NCBI GenBank assembly: GCA_002104985.1
Contig: MCGO01000010.1
Location: 558,001 to 622,000, forward strand
Direction of reading: 5' to 3'
Origin: Rhizoclosmatium globosum
Taxonomy: Eukaryota > Chytridiomycota > Chytridiomycetes > Chytridiales > Chytriomycetaceae
Length of the DNA stretch: 64,000 nucleotides
The position numbers and the translations under genes were made by a program. The notes beneath the pieces were generated by a model that did not search any database, was not told the origin of the DNA, and saw only the letters and a program-made list of their open reading frames with translations. This document shows positions 1-11,257 of this stretch, piece after piece (position 1 is the stretch's first letter; each line of letters starts with the position of its first letter).

Positions 1-1108
1 TTACTCTGTATAGAACGAGACGAGGGTAAAGGTGTTTACAATAGCAGTCACCGTAACTCGAAAAGCCGACATTCACGAGACGGAACTCTAAAGGCGTATC
101 GTAAAAGAGGGAAATGGCCAGAGAAGCGTTTGGAGAGTTTTTGAGCGACGGTGATGTGAGGAGGGATGCACGCTTTTCGGCAGATATTGTCGGTATTGGT
201 GTTGTTGCATTTGATTGTGGTGAAGTAGATGTGAGTGGCGGAGATTGTATGATTGTTCGATTTGATATTGGAATTGGTTGGGATGTGGAACTAGATCGGG
301 GTGTAGATGAAGCGGATGGAGTAGGAGGTGAAGTTGGCAGAGAAGGATTGGATGGTGAAGTTGTAATGGAGCGTTGGACGCGCCGTAGTCTGTAATGATA
401 GTCAAGTTCATTATTCCATGAAGCTTCCACTTACCGAAACAGACCAACTAACTCCCTCATCAACATCCTTCGACACGTCGTCACCATCTCTTGAGCTTTT
501 AAATACTTCTCCTTTGCCTTGTCTCGCTCCTTTTCTCTTGCACAGATCTCAGACTTCAAGCCACTTTCGTTTGAGCAGACCTTATCCCGGGCCTTTCCAA
601 GAGCCTCTCTTCGCGACAGAATCGATATGCGCAGAGCCTCGAGGGCGACTCTGTCTGAAATTCCAGTCAGAGGTTAACGGTTAATGCGATAAGGTTTGAG
701 GAATGTGGCGAGAGTGAGGCTCGGCGCAGACAGAGACACGCACCCGCATCGAGGTCGGCCCTCAGCGACTCGCACTTTGCCGTGACTAAATCCGTGGCTT
801 GGTTAAGGTTTGCTGCGCCGGTCGTTGCGGCGCCGGACTGGGCCACGCTGCGAAGGCGCCACGTGACATCGAGTTCGGCCGACGCCGCCGCCTTCGAAAG
901 GGCACGCGCCGACGTTGCTGCAGCGATGATTCTGGTGCATTCTGATTGGTCCGCCTTGTTTGCAAAGAGTATCAACTCACGTGGAAGACACGCAATGCCG
1001 ACACACGAACGGACTCTTGTGCGCGTGGACAGCCGCGATCGAGCAGCCATAGCAGAAGATGTTGGAGGCCGATGCTGTTGTGGTGGTTGATGATGATGAG
1101 TGGTTCAT
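1..1108 (-). CDS. ATG14/UVRAG-like coiled-coil protein (3' end outside window)
   Basis: Reads leftward from an ATG at 1108 and leaves the window. Proposed exons: 1108-981, 931-744, 654-435, 389-<1, with introns of 49, 89 and 45 nt, all GT-AG and phase-consistent. The N-terminus has a CX2C-X13-CX2C zinc-type motif (FCYGC then FVCRHC). It is followed by an alanine-rich helical stretch, then a charged coiled coil (RREALGKARDKVCSNE, EKERDKAKEKYLKAQE) ending RRMLMRELVGLFR. Paired N-terminal cysteines followed by a coiled coil with a terminal RR-L-REL motif are the plan of ATG14/UVRAG subunits of the Vps34 PI3-kinase complex. A Ser/Thr/Pro-rich tail follows. The family assignment is by architecture only; another zinc-finger coiled-coil protein is possible. 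Confidence 0.45.
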
Positions 1109-1165
1109 TTCAGAGATCAAACAAAATAGAATATGGAATGCAACTAATAATTAGATAATAAATGG

Positions 1166-2909
1166 CTAAACATTGTAATAGCCCTTATCGCAAGCCTTAG
1201 CTTCGACTTGATAGAGTTTTTCAGGCTCTGATGCTATCACGGCATCGGCTTTCACCAAGTTCCAGAACTTCACCCACACCTCCTCATCTGAAGATTTCTT
1301 CCCTTCTGTAACATTGGCAACTAAACTGACAAGAATCGTCTCCGCCGACTTGTGAACAAAAAAAGACCCACTCTTTCCTTCACAATCGTTGAACGCCAAC
1401 ACCATGGCATCCTTCTTCCCTTTGGTCAATTTATCCAACATAACATGCACAGGCCATTTTGGATCAACCGTCAATCGCAATGCAGGGTTCACAACCCACA
1501 CCCATTCGTACTTGTCCAGAATCCGCACAATAAACCGAAACGTTTCCAACAGACTCTTTGGACGTGCGGTCTCAAGAAATGATTGATGTAAATGTTTCGC
1601 AAACGCTTCCCGCGATTTGAGGGACTCTTTCGATCCACCCAGCGGAGCAAGTATAGTAACGCGATCGTATTTCGTACGCAGCTTATGTAACGAAAACGTA
1701 TCGCTATCGTTATTTAATGTAACTGGGATAATCGGAAGGTGGTGTTTGTCCTTTGCAGCAACGAAATTGTCCATTTGAATACGACGCAGATCCATCATCT
1801 GGGCTGGAATATGTTTCCAGAGGTGCGAAATAACGTGAGGGTGGGGATAACGATAGAGAGATGACTTTGAATCAAGGACTTTGAAATGGAATCCAACTGC
1901 ATCGGCGACTTCCTTTTTGGTACGGCCTCTGACGCCCCACATTGTATTGTAAATTTTCGGAAGGATGATGGGGGCCAGTGTACTGTTGTAAGCGAAGTAT
2001 TGCTGGAGAGTATATTGGTCTGCCATTCCTGTCCTTGTGGTCTTCATTTTTTCTAAAAGGCCTTTGTAATCGATGAGGTTTGGCTCAAGAAGAAGGAGTC
2101 CACCGTTGATGCATCCTGTGTATTCGTTTGTTGAGCATCCAAACTTGGCAAGAAAGTGGAGATTCCAATCTTCAACTCCGCCATAAAAGTGTTTCCTTGT
2201 TGACTTCTTTGCCACCGAATGGAACTCATCGATAAACGAAAACAGTGGCAACGGGCTCTTAGTGACGAACAACAAGTCCAAATCAATGAATAAAATCTTT
2301 TCGTAGATTCCCTCAAGAGCCCACATTTGGTACTTTGTATATGTGTAGTGATATCTGTGCGAATAGTCAAGTCCTGGCAGAGAAAGTAATGGAACCACGA
2401 CAACTCGAGCTCCAAGTTCAAGCAAGGCGTTGCGGCAATGACTCGTCTGGCCGGGAGTCATCATCACCACAAATTCTGTTTCATTTTCGGCGTGAAGTTT
2501 CAAGGTTGGAGAGTGGAGGAACATGTATGCATGGTACAAGGCACTTTCACAGTATTGATCGAATGTCGATGGATCTTCATTGACCAAGTCGGGGCCTGAT
2601 AATAATGTCATGATTGCGTTCTTACGAGGAGGGTGTGATGATGTTGGTGGAATGAATGCAAATCCAACGGGCTATGGTAGAATAGATATGTAGATGTAAA
2701 TAAAAAAGAGGAGAAATAGGTTGAGACAGCTTGCGTACCAGATTTCTTGCGGCTAATGAAATAGTGTTGTTTCTTGTTTGAGATGAAACAGATCGCTTCA
2801 ACATATCAATCTCCTCCTGGAAATAAGACAGCAGACTCCATTGAAGGATAAGCAGTGCAGCTATAGCGAATGCAATCAGGAGCTTGAAATGTTGCCGAAG
2901 TGGAATCAT
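1166..2909 (-). CDS. GT8-like glycosyltransferase, copy A
   Basis: Two exons (2909-2739 and 2671-1166, 67-nt intron) encode about 558 aa. An N-terminal transmembrane segment (LLIAFAIAALLILQWSLL) suggests a type II Golgi/ER protein. The catalytic part has the features of glycosyltransferase family 8 (glycogenin-like): KYQMWALEGIYEKILFID, the metal-binding DxD in IDLDLLF, CINGGLLLLEP, and a late HLWKHIP. A C-terminal region of about 200 aa follows the GT8 core. The donor and acceptor sugars cannot be told from sequence. Copy B at 5.8-7.6 kb shares the intron position and most of the protein. An acceptor-like site (tttcttgcag) lies just upstream of the chosen ATG, so a further 5' exon is possible. 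Confidence 0.75.
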
Positions 2910-2939
2910 GGTGTGGGCAGCTGCCTGCAAGAAATGGGT

Positions 2940-3689
2940 ATTAGATTCTTTGGAGAACTCATATTACACGTGAGTGATCGCTTCACTGAATTTGAAGGGA
3001 AAAGATGAAATAGAGGGGAGTTGTAAGAGTAGGGGACTTTGACAACGTTGAACTAGGATTCCTTGTGGGTCGAAATAGTACTCAAGTTGGCATAAAGCAA
3101 GTATCTGAAGTACTGTTCATGTTTCATGCGAACGTATTACAGAGCGCTTCATACGAGGGGCAGTGTCGAACTGATTGAAAGGTTGTTACGTTTGAGTGCG
3201 ACAGCAGCCGATAAGATCTTCAAGCTGTTCACTTAAAACAGCATCGTCCCAAAGCGATGTGTAAATTTGCGAAGGCAGCAGCTTTTGAAAGAAGAGGTGG
3301 AGTGTGGGTACCTGGTTCTTGTTTTGGTTCGTTTTTGAAACTCAGAAACACAAGCCATCCCCAAAAAAAATACTCTCTTGTCTGAACCAACTTCTGATCG
3401 TCACTTCATCTTCGTAAAAGAAATATAGAAATGTGTGATTCCACGAGAATCCGTCCGTCCTGCAGAAAAGAGGAAAACCGACATGTGTTTCACATTGTCG
3501 GATTACAAAATTCTCCGAGGCAATAGATCGAAATCACAAATACTAGAAGACAATCCAAGCCGTATCGGACTTGCACGAGACTTGAGTGTTGAATGACAAA
3601 CGAAACCTCCAGTGTCAGTTCTTCCAAAAGCGTAAGTTAGGCATTAATAATTTGATCTCGCACTGACTTAATTCGGCGAATGGCTTAAT
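2940..3689. other. Intergenic region upstream of GT8 copy A
   Basis: No supported gene in about 750 bases; no long open frame and no RNA gene recognised. It probably holds the promoter, and possibly a short 5' exon, of GT8 copy A. A short stretch near 3280-3300 resembles sequence near 7930-7950 upstream of copy B, which suggests the duplication included flanking DNA. Confidence 0.4.
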
Positions 3690-4170
3690 CGTGTTTTGCT
3701 CCCGCTTTCATACAAGGCAATAAGTTTATTGACATCAGACAGCAATAGAATTCATCATACTTTTCGGTTTCTACACTGTACATTAACCACTTTCTTCTTC
3801 GATTTCTTCGACTTCTTCGTATTTTCCAATTAGGGCGTTGACAGGTTTTCCCTTCATATTGTGCAAGACTCCCCAATTTGTGATTTGAAAAAATATAGAG
3901 GCTTTTTCTAAAACTTGGTTCATTGAAACAGGGTGAGACAAAACAGCGCAGATCTTTTTTGAAGAACCGGAAGCGATATTATCCAACTTGATAGATCCTA
4001 ATTGGAGTTGGTCCATCGATTCGATAGAACGTTTTGTACTTCAGTGATGGAAAATATTGATGTTTTTTGCTTCTCCAGCAAGGATAACCAAATCTGCGAG
4101 AGTTGGATTCAGGCAACTTGCATTTAAGTATATCGCAAGAAGAGACGTAGACTTGAGTTTGTAGATTTAG
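3690..4170 (-). pseudogene. Decayed, internally deleted BTB-TLDc gene copy
   Basis: A remnant of the neighbouring BTB-TLDc gene. Its right part (about 3945-4170) matches the start of the intact BTB domain. For example, the DNA around 4060-4150 parallels 5605-5720, and KKICAVLSHP parallels NIRTVLSHPD. The BTB sequence then jumps straight to the end of the TLDc domain (SIFFQITNWGVLHNMKG, then IGKYEEVEEIEEESG), so roughly the middle two thirds of the gene is deleted. The very end (YSVETEKYDEFY) is in another frame. No intact reading frame survives. Confidence 0.7.
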
Positions 4171-4268
4171 GTTGTGCTATTCTTGTTGGTATTCTCTGAC
4201 CGTTTTAATTATTATCACACTCAATAAAATGAACATTGTTACGTGCGAAACATATGATTCCTCTTATT

Positions 4269-5771
4269 TTAATCATAATAGTCTGAATTAAATTGCAGTT
4301 GAAATAGTTCATACTTTTCAATCTCCACAGAAAAGTGTCCACTTCCTTCGCCAACTTCCTCGCATTCCCCAACCAAAGATCTTACCGACATTCCCCTCGT
4401 GTTGTATGAGGCACCCCAATTTGAGTGCAACGTCATTCCAGAAATGTAAAGGCTTGGTCCAAAGCATGGACCGTAGCTGGATGGGACATTATTCAACTGC
4501 TCTTCGTCCAGCCCTATACCACGGTCCAGCGAAATAGGGAAGAAGTAGTCAACTTCAACAACAGATCCACAATCGTCTGTATTAATCCGAAAGAGAAAAG
4601 CATTCTGGACAGGTTGAACAGTGTTAGTGACTTCCCTCCACGTATCCACCCAAGATCGCACCAGAAACAGTCTTGATCAAGACGAAAGTACTTTCGCAAT
4701 ATTTGCAGGCATTGTAAAACGCTGAATCAACTTGCGTAAAATCTGATGATAGAAACAGTCTTATGATTTTCTGAGTTGAGCACAGAGGCGCTTCAATAAG
4801 GCTACAAATGCAGCCTCCTTTAAGATAACAGAAGATAGTCTTTCTTGCCATTCCGAACGATTTAATCTATAATGCTCAGCAATATTTTGGAACGTTTCTG
4901 ATGGGAAAATTGACAAATATGGCCGAACAAGTATTTGGAAGTTGATAAAACTCATATTGAATAATCTGACAGCAGGTAGAAATTGCTTGACATCTGTGCG
5001 TGCCTGTACTTTATCGTAGCCTTTTGTAATGCCCAAGTTTACAGGCTCGACCATACAGCCCTGTTTAAGTTTGCTCCAATGGATAAGGATCGTCCATTTC
5101 ATCCATGGCTCAAACTCCTGAAATCGAAGTAGCTGATTTAATTCAGCAGGCTCCATATCTTTCAAAATGCCAGCTGAGTTTTTCAAGAATAAGTTTTCCT
5201 TGCCACCAATCGCTGGTTTGATGCACATCAAGGCACGAGTTTGATGCTCTTTATGATCCATTCTCGTAGCTAGAACGTATAACTCCAAGGCATTTTCAGG
5301 GGCTAGCACATTTGTGGCCCAACAATCCAAACACAGCGATTTCAGAGATTCCAACGTGAGGTAATCAGCAAAGGAAATAACGCGGGATAGATAGTCGGCG
5401 GGGACATTTGCGATGCCCGTGTAAATGAACTCAAGGACAATATTGACTGTTTCAGCGTCTATATCAGGATGAGACAAAACGGTTCGGATGTTCTTTGAAG
5501 CCGCGATGCCATCTAGCTGGATCGATAGATCCTGATCAGAATTGTTCCATCGATTTGATAGGGCGTTCTTGTAGTACTCGCAGCGATGCATCAGGATAAG
5601 TGTGTGTGCAAATATTGGTGTTTTCGATTCGCCAGCAAGGATGACCACATCTGCGAGAGTTGGATCCAGACGAATCGTATTCAGGTCTGTTGCGAGAGGA
5701 GACGTGAACTCAAGTTTGAAGGTTTTGGCTGGTGGTGAAGATACTGCCAAGGTTGTCACGGCTCCCAACAT
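4269..5771 (-). CDS. BTB-BACK-TLDc domain protein with two frame breaks
   Basis: Starts at the ATG at 5771. Residues about 20-135 form a BTB domain (DVVILAGESKTPIFAHTLIL, VNIVLEFIYTG), followed by a BACK-like helical region and a C-terminal TLDc domain (LIKTVSGAILGG, QNAFLFRIN, SNWGASY). BTB proteins often act as cullin-3 adaptors; TLDc domains occur in oxidation-resistance and V-ATPase-associated proteins. The frame breaks at an A4 run (+ strand T4, 4767-4770; one A apparently missing) and near a G3 run (+ strand C3, 4634-4636; one G apparently extra). Correcting both gives about 500 aa, close to the intact 491-aa paralogue at 58.9-60.4 kb. This is either assembly error or early decay beside an obvious pseudogene copy. 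Confidence 0.7.
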
Positions 5772-5792
5772 TCAATCTATCGTTTTATGCAG

Positions 5793-7569
5793 TTATATTT
5801 TAAAATAACCCTCAATGCATTTTGTTGAATCAAAGTGATACAGTATCACGGGCTCTGATGCTATAACAGATTCCGCTTTCACCAAGTTCCAGAACTTTGC
5901 CCACACTTCGTCATCTGCAATACCCTTGCCAACCTTATACTCTGTTGTCAACTTGACAATACGTTCCTTCGCCGACTTGTGAACGAAAAATGATCCACTC
6001 CTTCCATCACAATCGTTGAACGCCAACACCAAGGCATCTTTTTTCATATTCGTCATTTGATCCAACAGAAGATGCACAGGCCATTTTGGATCAACCGTCA
6101 ATCGTAATGCAGGGTTTACAACCCACACCCATTCGTACTTGTCAAGAATCCGCGAAATCAACCGAAACGTTTCTAACAGATTCTTTGGCCGTGCGGTCTC
6201 AAGAAATGATTGATGTAAATGTTTCGCAAACGCCTCCCGTGACTGTTGGGACTTTTTGGATCCACCCAGTGGAGCAAGTATAGTAACGCGATCGTATTTC
6301 GTACGAAGGCTGTGAATGAAAATCGCGTCGCTGTCATTGTTGAGTGTAATTGGAATAATTGGTAGATGGTTTCCGTCTTTTGCAGCAACGAAATTGTCCA
6401 TTTGAATGCGACGCAGGTCCATCATTTGGCCTGGAATATGTTTCCAGAGATGGGAAACTGCGTGAGGATGAGGAAATGCGTATAGGTTTGACTCAGGGTC
6501 GAATACTTTGAAGTGGAATCCAACAGCGTCGTCAACTTCTTGTTTGGTGCGACCTTCGTCGCCCCACATTGTATTATAAATCTTGGGGAGTAGGACAGGC
6601 GCTCGTGGGCCTCTGTAATCGTAGTATCGTTGGAGAGTGTACTGATCCGCCATTCTTGTTCTCGTTGACTTCATTTTCTCTTTGAGACCTTTGTAATCGG
6701 CGATGTTTGGTTCGAGAAGCAGGAGCCCGCCATTTATGCAACCGGTGTACTCTTCTTCTGAGCATCCAAAGTTATTCAAGAACTGACGGTTCCAGTCTTC
6801 AACACCGCCATAAAAATAGTTCCTTTCGTTTGAGGTGTTGGCTGAAGCATGGAACTGGTCAATCAAAGAGAACAGTGGAAGTGGGCTCTTGCTCACGAAC
6901 AGAAGATCCAAATCAATGAATAAAATCTTTTCGTAGATTCCCTCAAGAGCCCACATTTGGTATTTTGTGTATGTGTAGTGGTATCGATGTGAAAAGTCAA
7001 GTTCTGGAATGGACAGCAAGGGCACCATGACAACACGAGCTCCAAGTTCAAGCAAGGCGTTGCGACAGTGACTCGTCTGGCCGGGAGTCATCATCACCAC
7101 AAATTCTGTTTCATTTTCGGCGTGAAGTTTCAAGGTTGGAGAGTGCAGGAACATGTATGCATGGTACAAGGCGCCTTCACAGTATTGGTCGAATGTCGAT
7201 GGATCTTCATTTTCTAAGTCGGGCCCTGACAATAATGTCATGATTGCGTTCTTGTGAGGAGGGTGTGTCACTGATATTGGTGGCAGGAATGCAAATCCAA
7301 CGGGCTAACGTACAATAGACATAAATTGGAAAGAAAGGAATCTGTATAATATGGTCTGCGTACCAGGTTTCTAACTGCTGAAGTAATAATATCGTTTCTT
7401 GATGTCGAAACTGCCAACACCTTAACGTCTCTTTGGAACCGAGATAGTAGAATCCATTGGAAAACAATCAACACAATTAGAACAATTGGGATCAGCAGCT
7501 TGAGAGGGTTGCGAAGTGGAAACGTAGTGTAGAAACGTGCTTGTGAAAGTTGATACTGCAAATCAGTCA
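5793..7569 (-). CDS. GT8-like glycosyltransferase, copy B
   Basis: Main exon 7304-5793 and an upstream exon from about 7569 to 7364 (59-nt intron at the same place as in copy A). The upstream exon encodes a membrane anchor (LLIPIVLIVLIVFQWILL) but has no ATG, so a further 5' exon is needed. A candidate is an ATG at 7922 reading MLIRVRYLLIRL up to a GTATGT donor near 7886, whose phase would fit. The GT8 motifs IDLDLLF and CINGGLLLLEP are present, as in copy A. Some DNA patches are almost identical to copy A (7033-7250 with 2403-2615), others clearly diverged. Confidence 0.75.
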
Positions 7570-7924
7570 CTGCAGAGGAAAAGATGTTAGCTCATAGTAC
7601 GCAATAATTGGCATGCCAAGAACAGGCGTTGGAGTAAATGAAGAGGAGGGTGTGGAGGAAGGAGAGACTGTTGTGTTTCATAACTTTGGCATCCCCAAAC
7701 GTAACCGATCTGGCTTGGAGCAAGCGCCGGTCACGATAATGTCAAACATATTGCATAACATACTACTGGAGTCCATGAATGCATCCACAACCATTGTCCA
7801 TTAATGACGTTGAAAATTAGGCATTCGCAAGATGAAATGATCATCAAGTAATAGGAGTTCACTTGAAACAAACGAACACATACCTAAGCGGATAAGCAAG
7901 TAGCGTACACGGATGAGCATGGCA

Positions 7925-8365
7925 GCTTTTGTCAGAAGTAGTTTCTGTGTGAAACAATTTTGTAACAGAGATCGCCGAGTGTCTACGCCTGGCACGCAGA
8001 ACAGAAATCCCTTGAAGGATTATTCTTAGCTATAAATATAAAAATGAGAAGATAAGAATTGGATTAGCCACTCTAGAAACTTCTTTACACAATCACAGGG
8101 TGTTCGAACATCAAATATGCACAAGCGCTTGAATATTTCCCGACACGACATCCATGTGGAAGGAGCCTCTCATTGAGCTTGCCTTCTTTTCATATTTTAA
8201 TTGAATGAATGCATCTTAACTATTAAGATATTATGTTTGGACAACTCTCTCGTCCTGAACTTGATTTCTATTCATATTCAATGAGGTACGGTGAAGTGGT
8301 AAACTAATACTTCTCTTTTTCCTTACAAATAATAATAAATAAATAAAATAAATAAACACAAAGAA
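7925..8365. other. Intergenic region between GT8 copy B and the Clr2-like gene
   Basis: Divergent upstream region. AT-rich, ending in an A/T-rich run (about 8325-8360) just before the next start codon. No gene seen. Confidence 0.4.
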
Positions 8366-10971
8366 ATGGGGTTGGTTGACCTACTCCGCCAAATGGAGGC
8401 GACGGACCGACGACTCGAAGACCGGCGACGGTTTGCGGTTCGCGAGAGCCACGGCGACATTGGATCCGAGGAAGAAGAGTTCGAAGAGATTGACGGAGAA
8501 GCAGAAGGAGAAGGGTCCGAGGAGGAGGACGACGAACCAACGACGCTCTTTTGCTGGCCCTGTCAACGCCGCCACCACATCGACTCGTTCAGTTCAAAAC
8601 AACAAAAAGTGGCGCTCGACAAGAACCGCTTCTGCCTCAGACACACTTCAACTTCGGCCTTCGATCGAACCTACAATCTGCCTGAACCTATCCTGGACAA
8701 GCTTATCCCTGATCTGTACGATGTCGATGATGTGGACGACGATGATGGTGCCTCAGATTCACGGGAAACCAAGAAGAAGAGGTCTAAGAAGTCAAAGAAG
8801 ACTGCCCCATCATCAACCACTGCCACAAAGACGTCATCCTCTTCTTCAAAACACAAAAAGAAGTCATCAAAGCCTCTCTCTGCAGAACAAGAATTCCTCG
8901 ACTTGTTCAGTGATTCAACCAACTCAGATCAGGACTCGGATGGTTCCATTCCCTCAGAAGTCACCCCTCTTCAATCTGATGCTGAAGAAATTGTTACAAA
9001 CACCTCCCGCAATCTCAGAAGCACGCGCTCGTCATCTCGTCATTCTTCAACGCGTAAACTGCGTCAAATCTCTTCAATATCGAAACGTAAGATTATTGAT
9101 AGCGATGATGACGACGGTGCCAGTGTCTCTGTTTCTTCTGCCAACAAATCTCGTCCAGTGGTTGTTTTGGATGACGACGGTTTTGAGAATTCGTTTGACC
9201 TTCTGACGAATCATGACAAATCCAAACGCGAAACCATTCGTCATTCCCATTCTGCAGCAATTGAAAAGCGACCTGTCGTAATTCTGGATGATGATGATGA
9301 CTTGTTCAAAGATTTTTCTGATGCACAGCAGCCTACCGAATCCAATCATGTTTCTCTATCAACGTCTTCTGCTTTGAATTCTCGTTCAAAAAGTGTCGCA
9401 AATGACGATGATGACTTTGAAGTCACATTTCCTGATGAGCAACTGGATCGTACAGCTCAAACTGCAGCCGTAGACTCATCTGCTCGAAACATTCCAAACA
9501 TCCATGATGTTGAAGAAAGTGACATTCTTGATGCCATTCTCGACCATCTTGACAAATACCCTGCAAATCAATCATCCTCAACCTCAAGCTCCATAGTGAC
9601 AAGTCCCAGAATCGTACTTGATTTTGAATCCGAATCTGAAACCAAAAAACCCGTTCGTGGCAATCGTTCCGTCACCGCCAAGAAAAGTGTTACCGCGAAT
9701 GAGGATGATGGTTTTCCAAGCGATGGAAGCTCTATCCTTGTACTACCGTCTGGAAGCGATTGGAGCACAGTTCCAAAGTCAGCAATCACTACCTGGATCA
9801 AAAAACTCACGTCGGAAGTCCCGTCATTTGCCAATGCAACGTCATTTCCAAAGCACTACATCTTGCTACAACAAAAACGAAGTACAGGAAATCATCACGA
9901 CAAATATTTGTATGGCCATCCGTCTGGATCACGGTTTCGGAGGTACGCGTTTTATTCTGTCCTAACTCTTGTCCTGAGAAACTTTTATTCTACCAATATA
10001 GTGCGAATGAATTTCTTCCGCATTTACGGTACTTGGCTGCGGGGTTGACGGGAGTTTGTGAATGTAAACTCTGTGGTGGTAACAGGAGGGCGTCTGCGCA
10101 ACCTTCACCTTCTTCGTCTTTGAAAGCTCGACCGCGTGTTCAGTTGGATAAAACTGCTGCGAGTGTGAACAAGACACGGCGAGGTAGTGGTGGTCTGTCG
10201 CGGCAGGATGTTTCAGCAGAGAAGGAAGTGGAATCGGAAGAGGAAGAGAGCCCAATTTTCGCGCCGCCCCCGCCTTCTGTCGTGAAATCCCGGCCTCAAA
10301 TTGTTTTTAATGACGTGGAAGATGATGTCTTGGATGCATTACCTGTTCCCAAGTCTGTGTCGAAGGCAAAGAAGCGTGTCATAGCAGATGACGATGACGA
10401 CTTTGCAAATACAGAGCAGAATCTTCTTCAGCCTTCAGTTTCGAAACGAAAACGGGTCGAACAACTTGACGACTATGAAGCACAGCCATCAAACAAGAAA
10501 GAAATTGTTCCACCTTCAGCATTGAAACGTAAAGACGACGACGATGATGACGACGATGCGCCGCTCAAAGCACAAGATACCAATGATCCACTTGGTTTAT
10601 TTGAAAACGAAGTTGAATCTTCACACCCCTTACCTCCTCAACCAACATCAAAACCATCCATCCGCGACTGGCTCCTCACAGCTCCACCTCCCACCTCGAA
10701 ATCTCGACCCTTTAAACCAAACTCAGTGCCAGTAAAGTGTCCAGAACCCATCAACGATCCGCTTGGTATATTCGATCGAAATGCGTTGGAGAATATGTTT
10801 GATGAAGATGATCCGTTGCCGCCTCCGCCGCTTGTTCAAGCAACCAGTACGGGAGGAGCGAAGAAGCATGTCATTGTAGTTTCTGATAGCGAAAGTGATG
10901 AAGAGGTTCCATTGATTAAGAGACGGAAGGTTGGTGGAGGGAGTGTGTCTGGAGGGTTGAAGACGCGTTGA
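8366..10971 (+). CDS. Acidic nuclear protein with Clr2-like N-terminal domain
   Basis: Two exons (8366-9942, 10002-10971; 59-nt intron) encode about 848 aa. Most of the protein is low complexity, with repeated Asp/Glu runs and Ser/Lys-rich stretches (KKKRSKKSKK). Residues about 60-115 hold a small Cys/His motif (FCWPCQRRHH ... RFCLRHT). Around the splice junction it reads YLYGHPSGSRFRS then ANEFLPHLRYLAAGLTG and CECKLCGG. This matches the conserved core of the Clr2 family (GHPSG-FRS-EF-PHL and a C-x-C-x2-C zinc motif). Clr2 is part of the SHREC heterochromatin-silencing complex in fission yeast. The fit is best at this core only, so a chromatin role is inferred. Confidence 0.6.
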
Positions 10972-11257
10972 TTGGGTGGTTTTTTTCTTCATATATGTCG
11001 TTCTTTATGTAAGTATAGTGTTAATATATGCGTTTATTGCTGTAGCAGATAACGAATGGTTACTCTCTGCAGTTGCAGCTGGGACATGCTTCTTGCACTC
11101 TGGTCAGCTTGCCTGGTACAATTCTTACTATTTCTTACTTGATGAGTAATTGACATTTGAAAGTGCGGCGTTGTTTCTCCACCGAAGTCCTCCACCTTTT
11201 TTCCTTGTCACAGTCAAAAAACCCAGAACCCACTTTGCCACCGATCCCAGCGAATCA

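Noticed and set aside
114..395. Plus-strand open frame opposite the ATG14-like exon
   Set aside because: Its composition is the mirror of the Ser/Thr/Pro-rich minus-strand exon, and it has no domain or splice context.
7613..7804. Short plus-strand open frame upstream of GT8 copy B
   Set aside because: 63 codons, no motif, and it overlaps the probable 5' intron of the GT8 gene.
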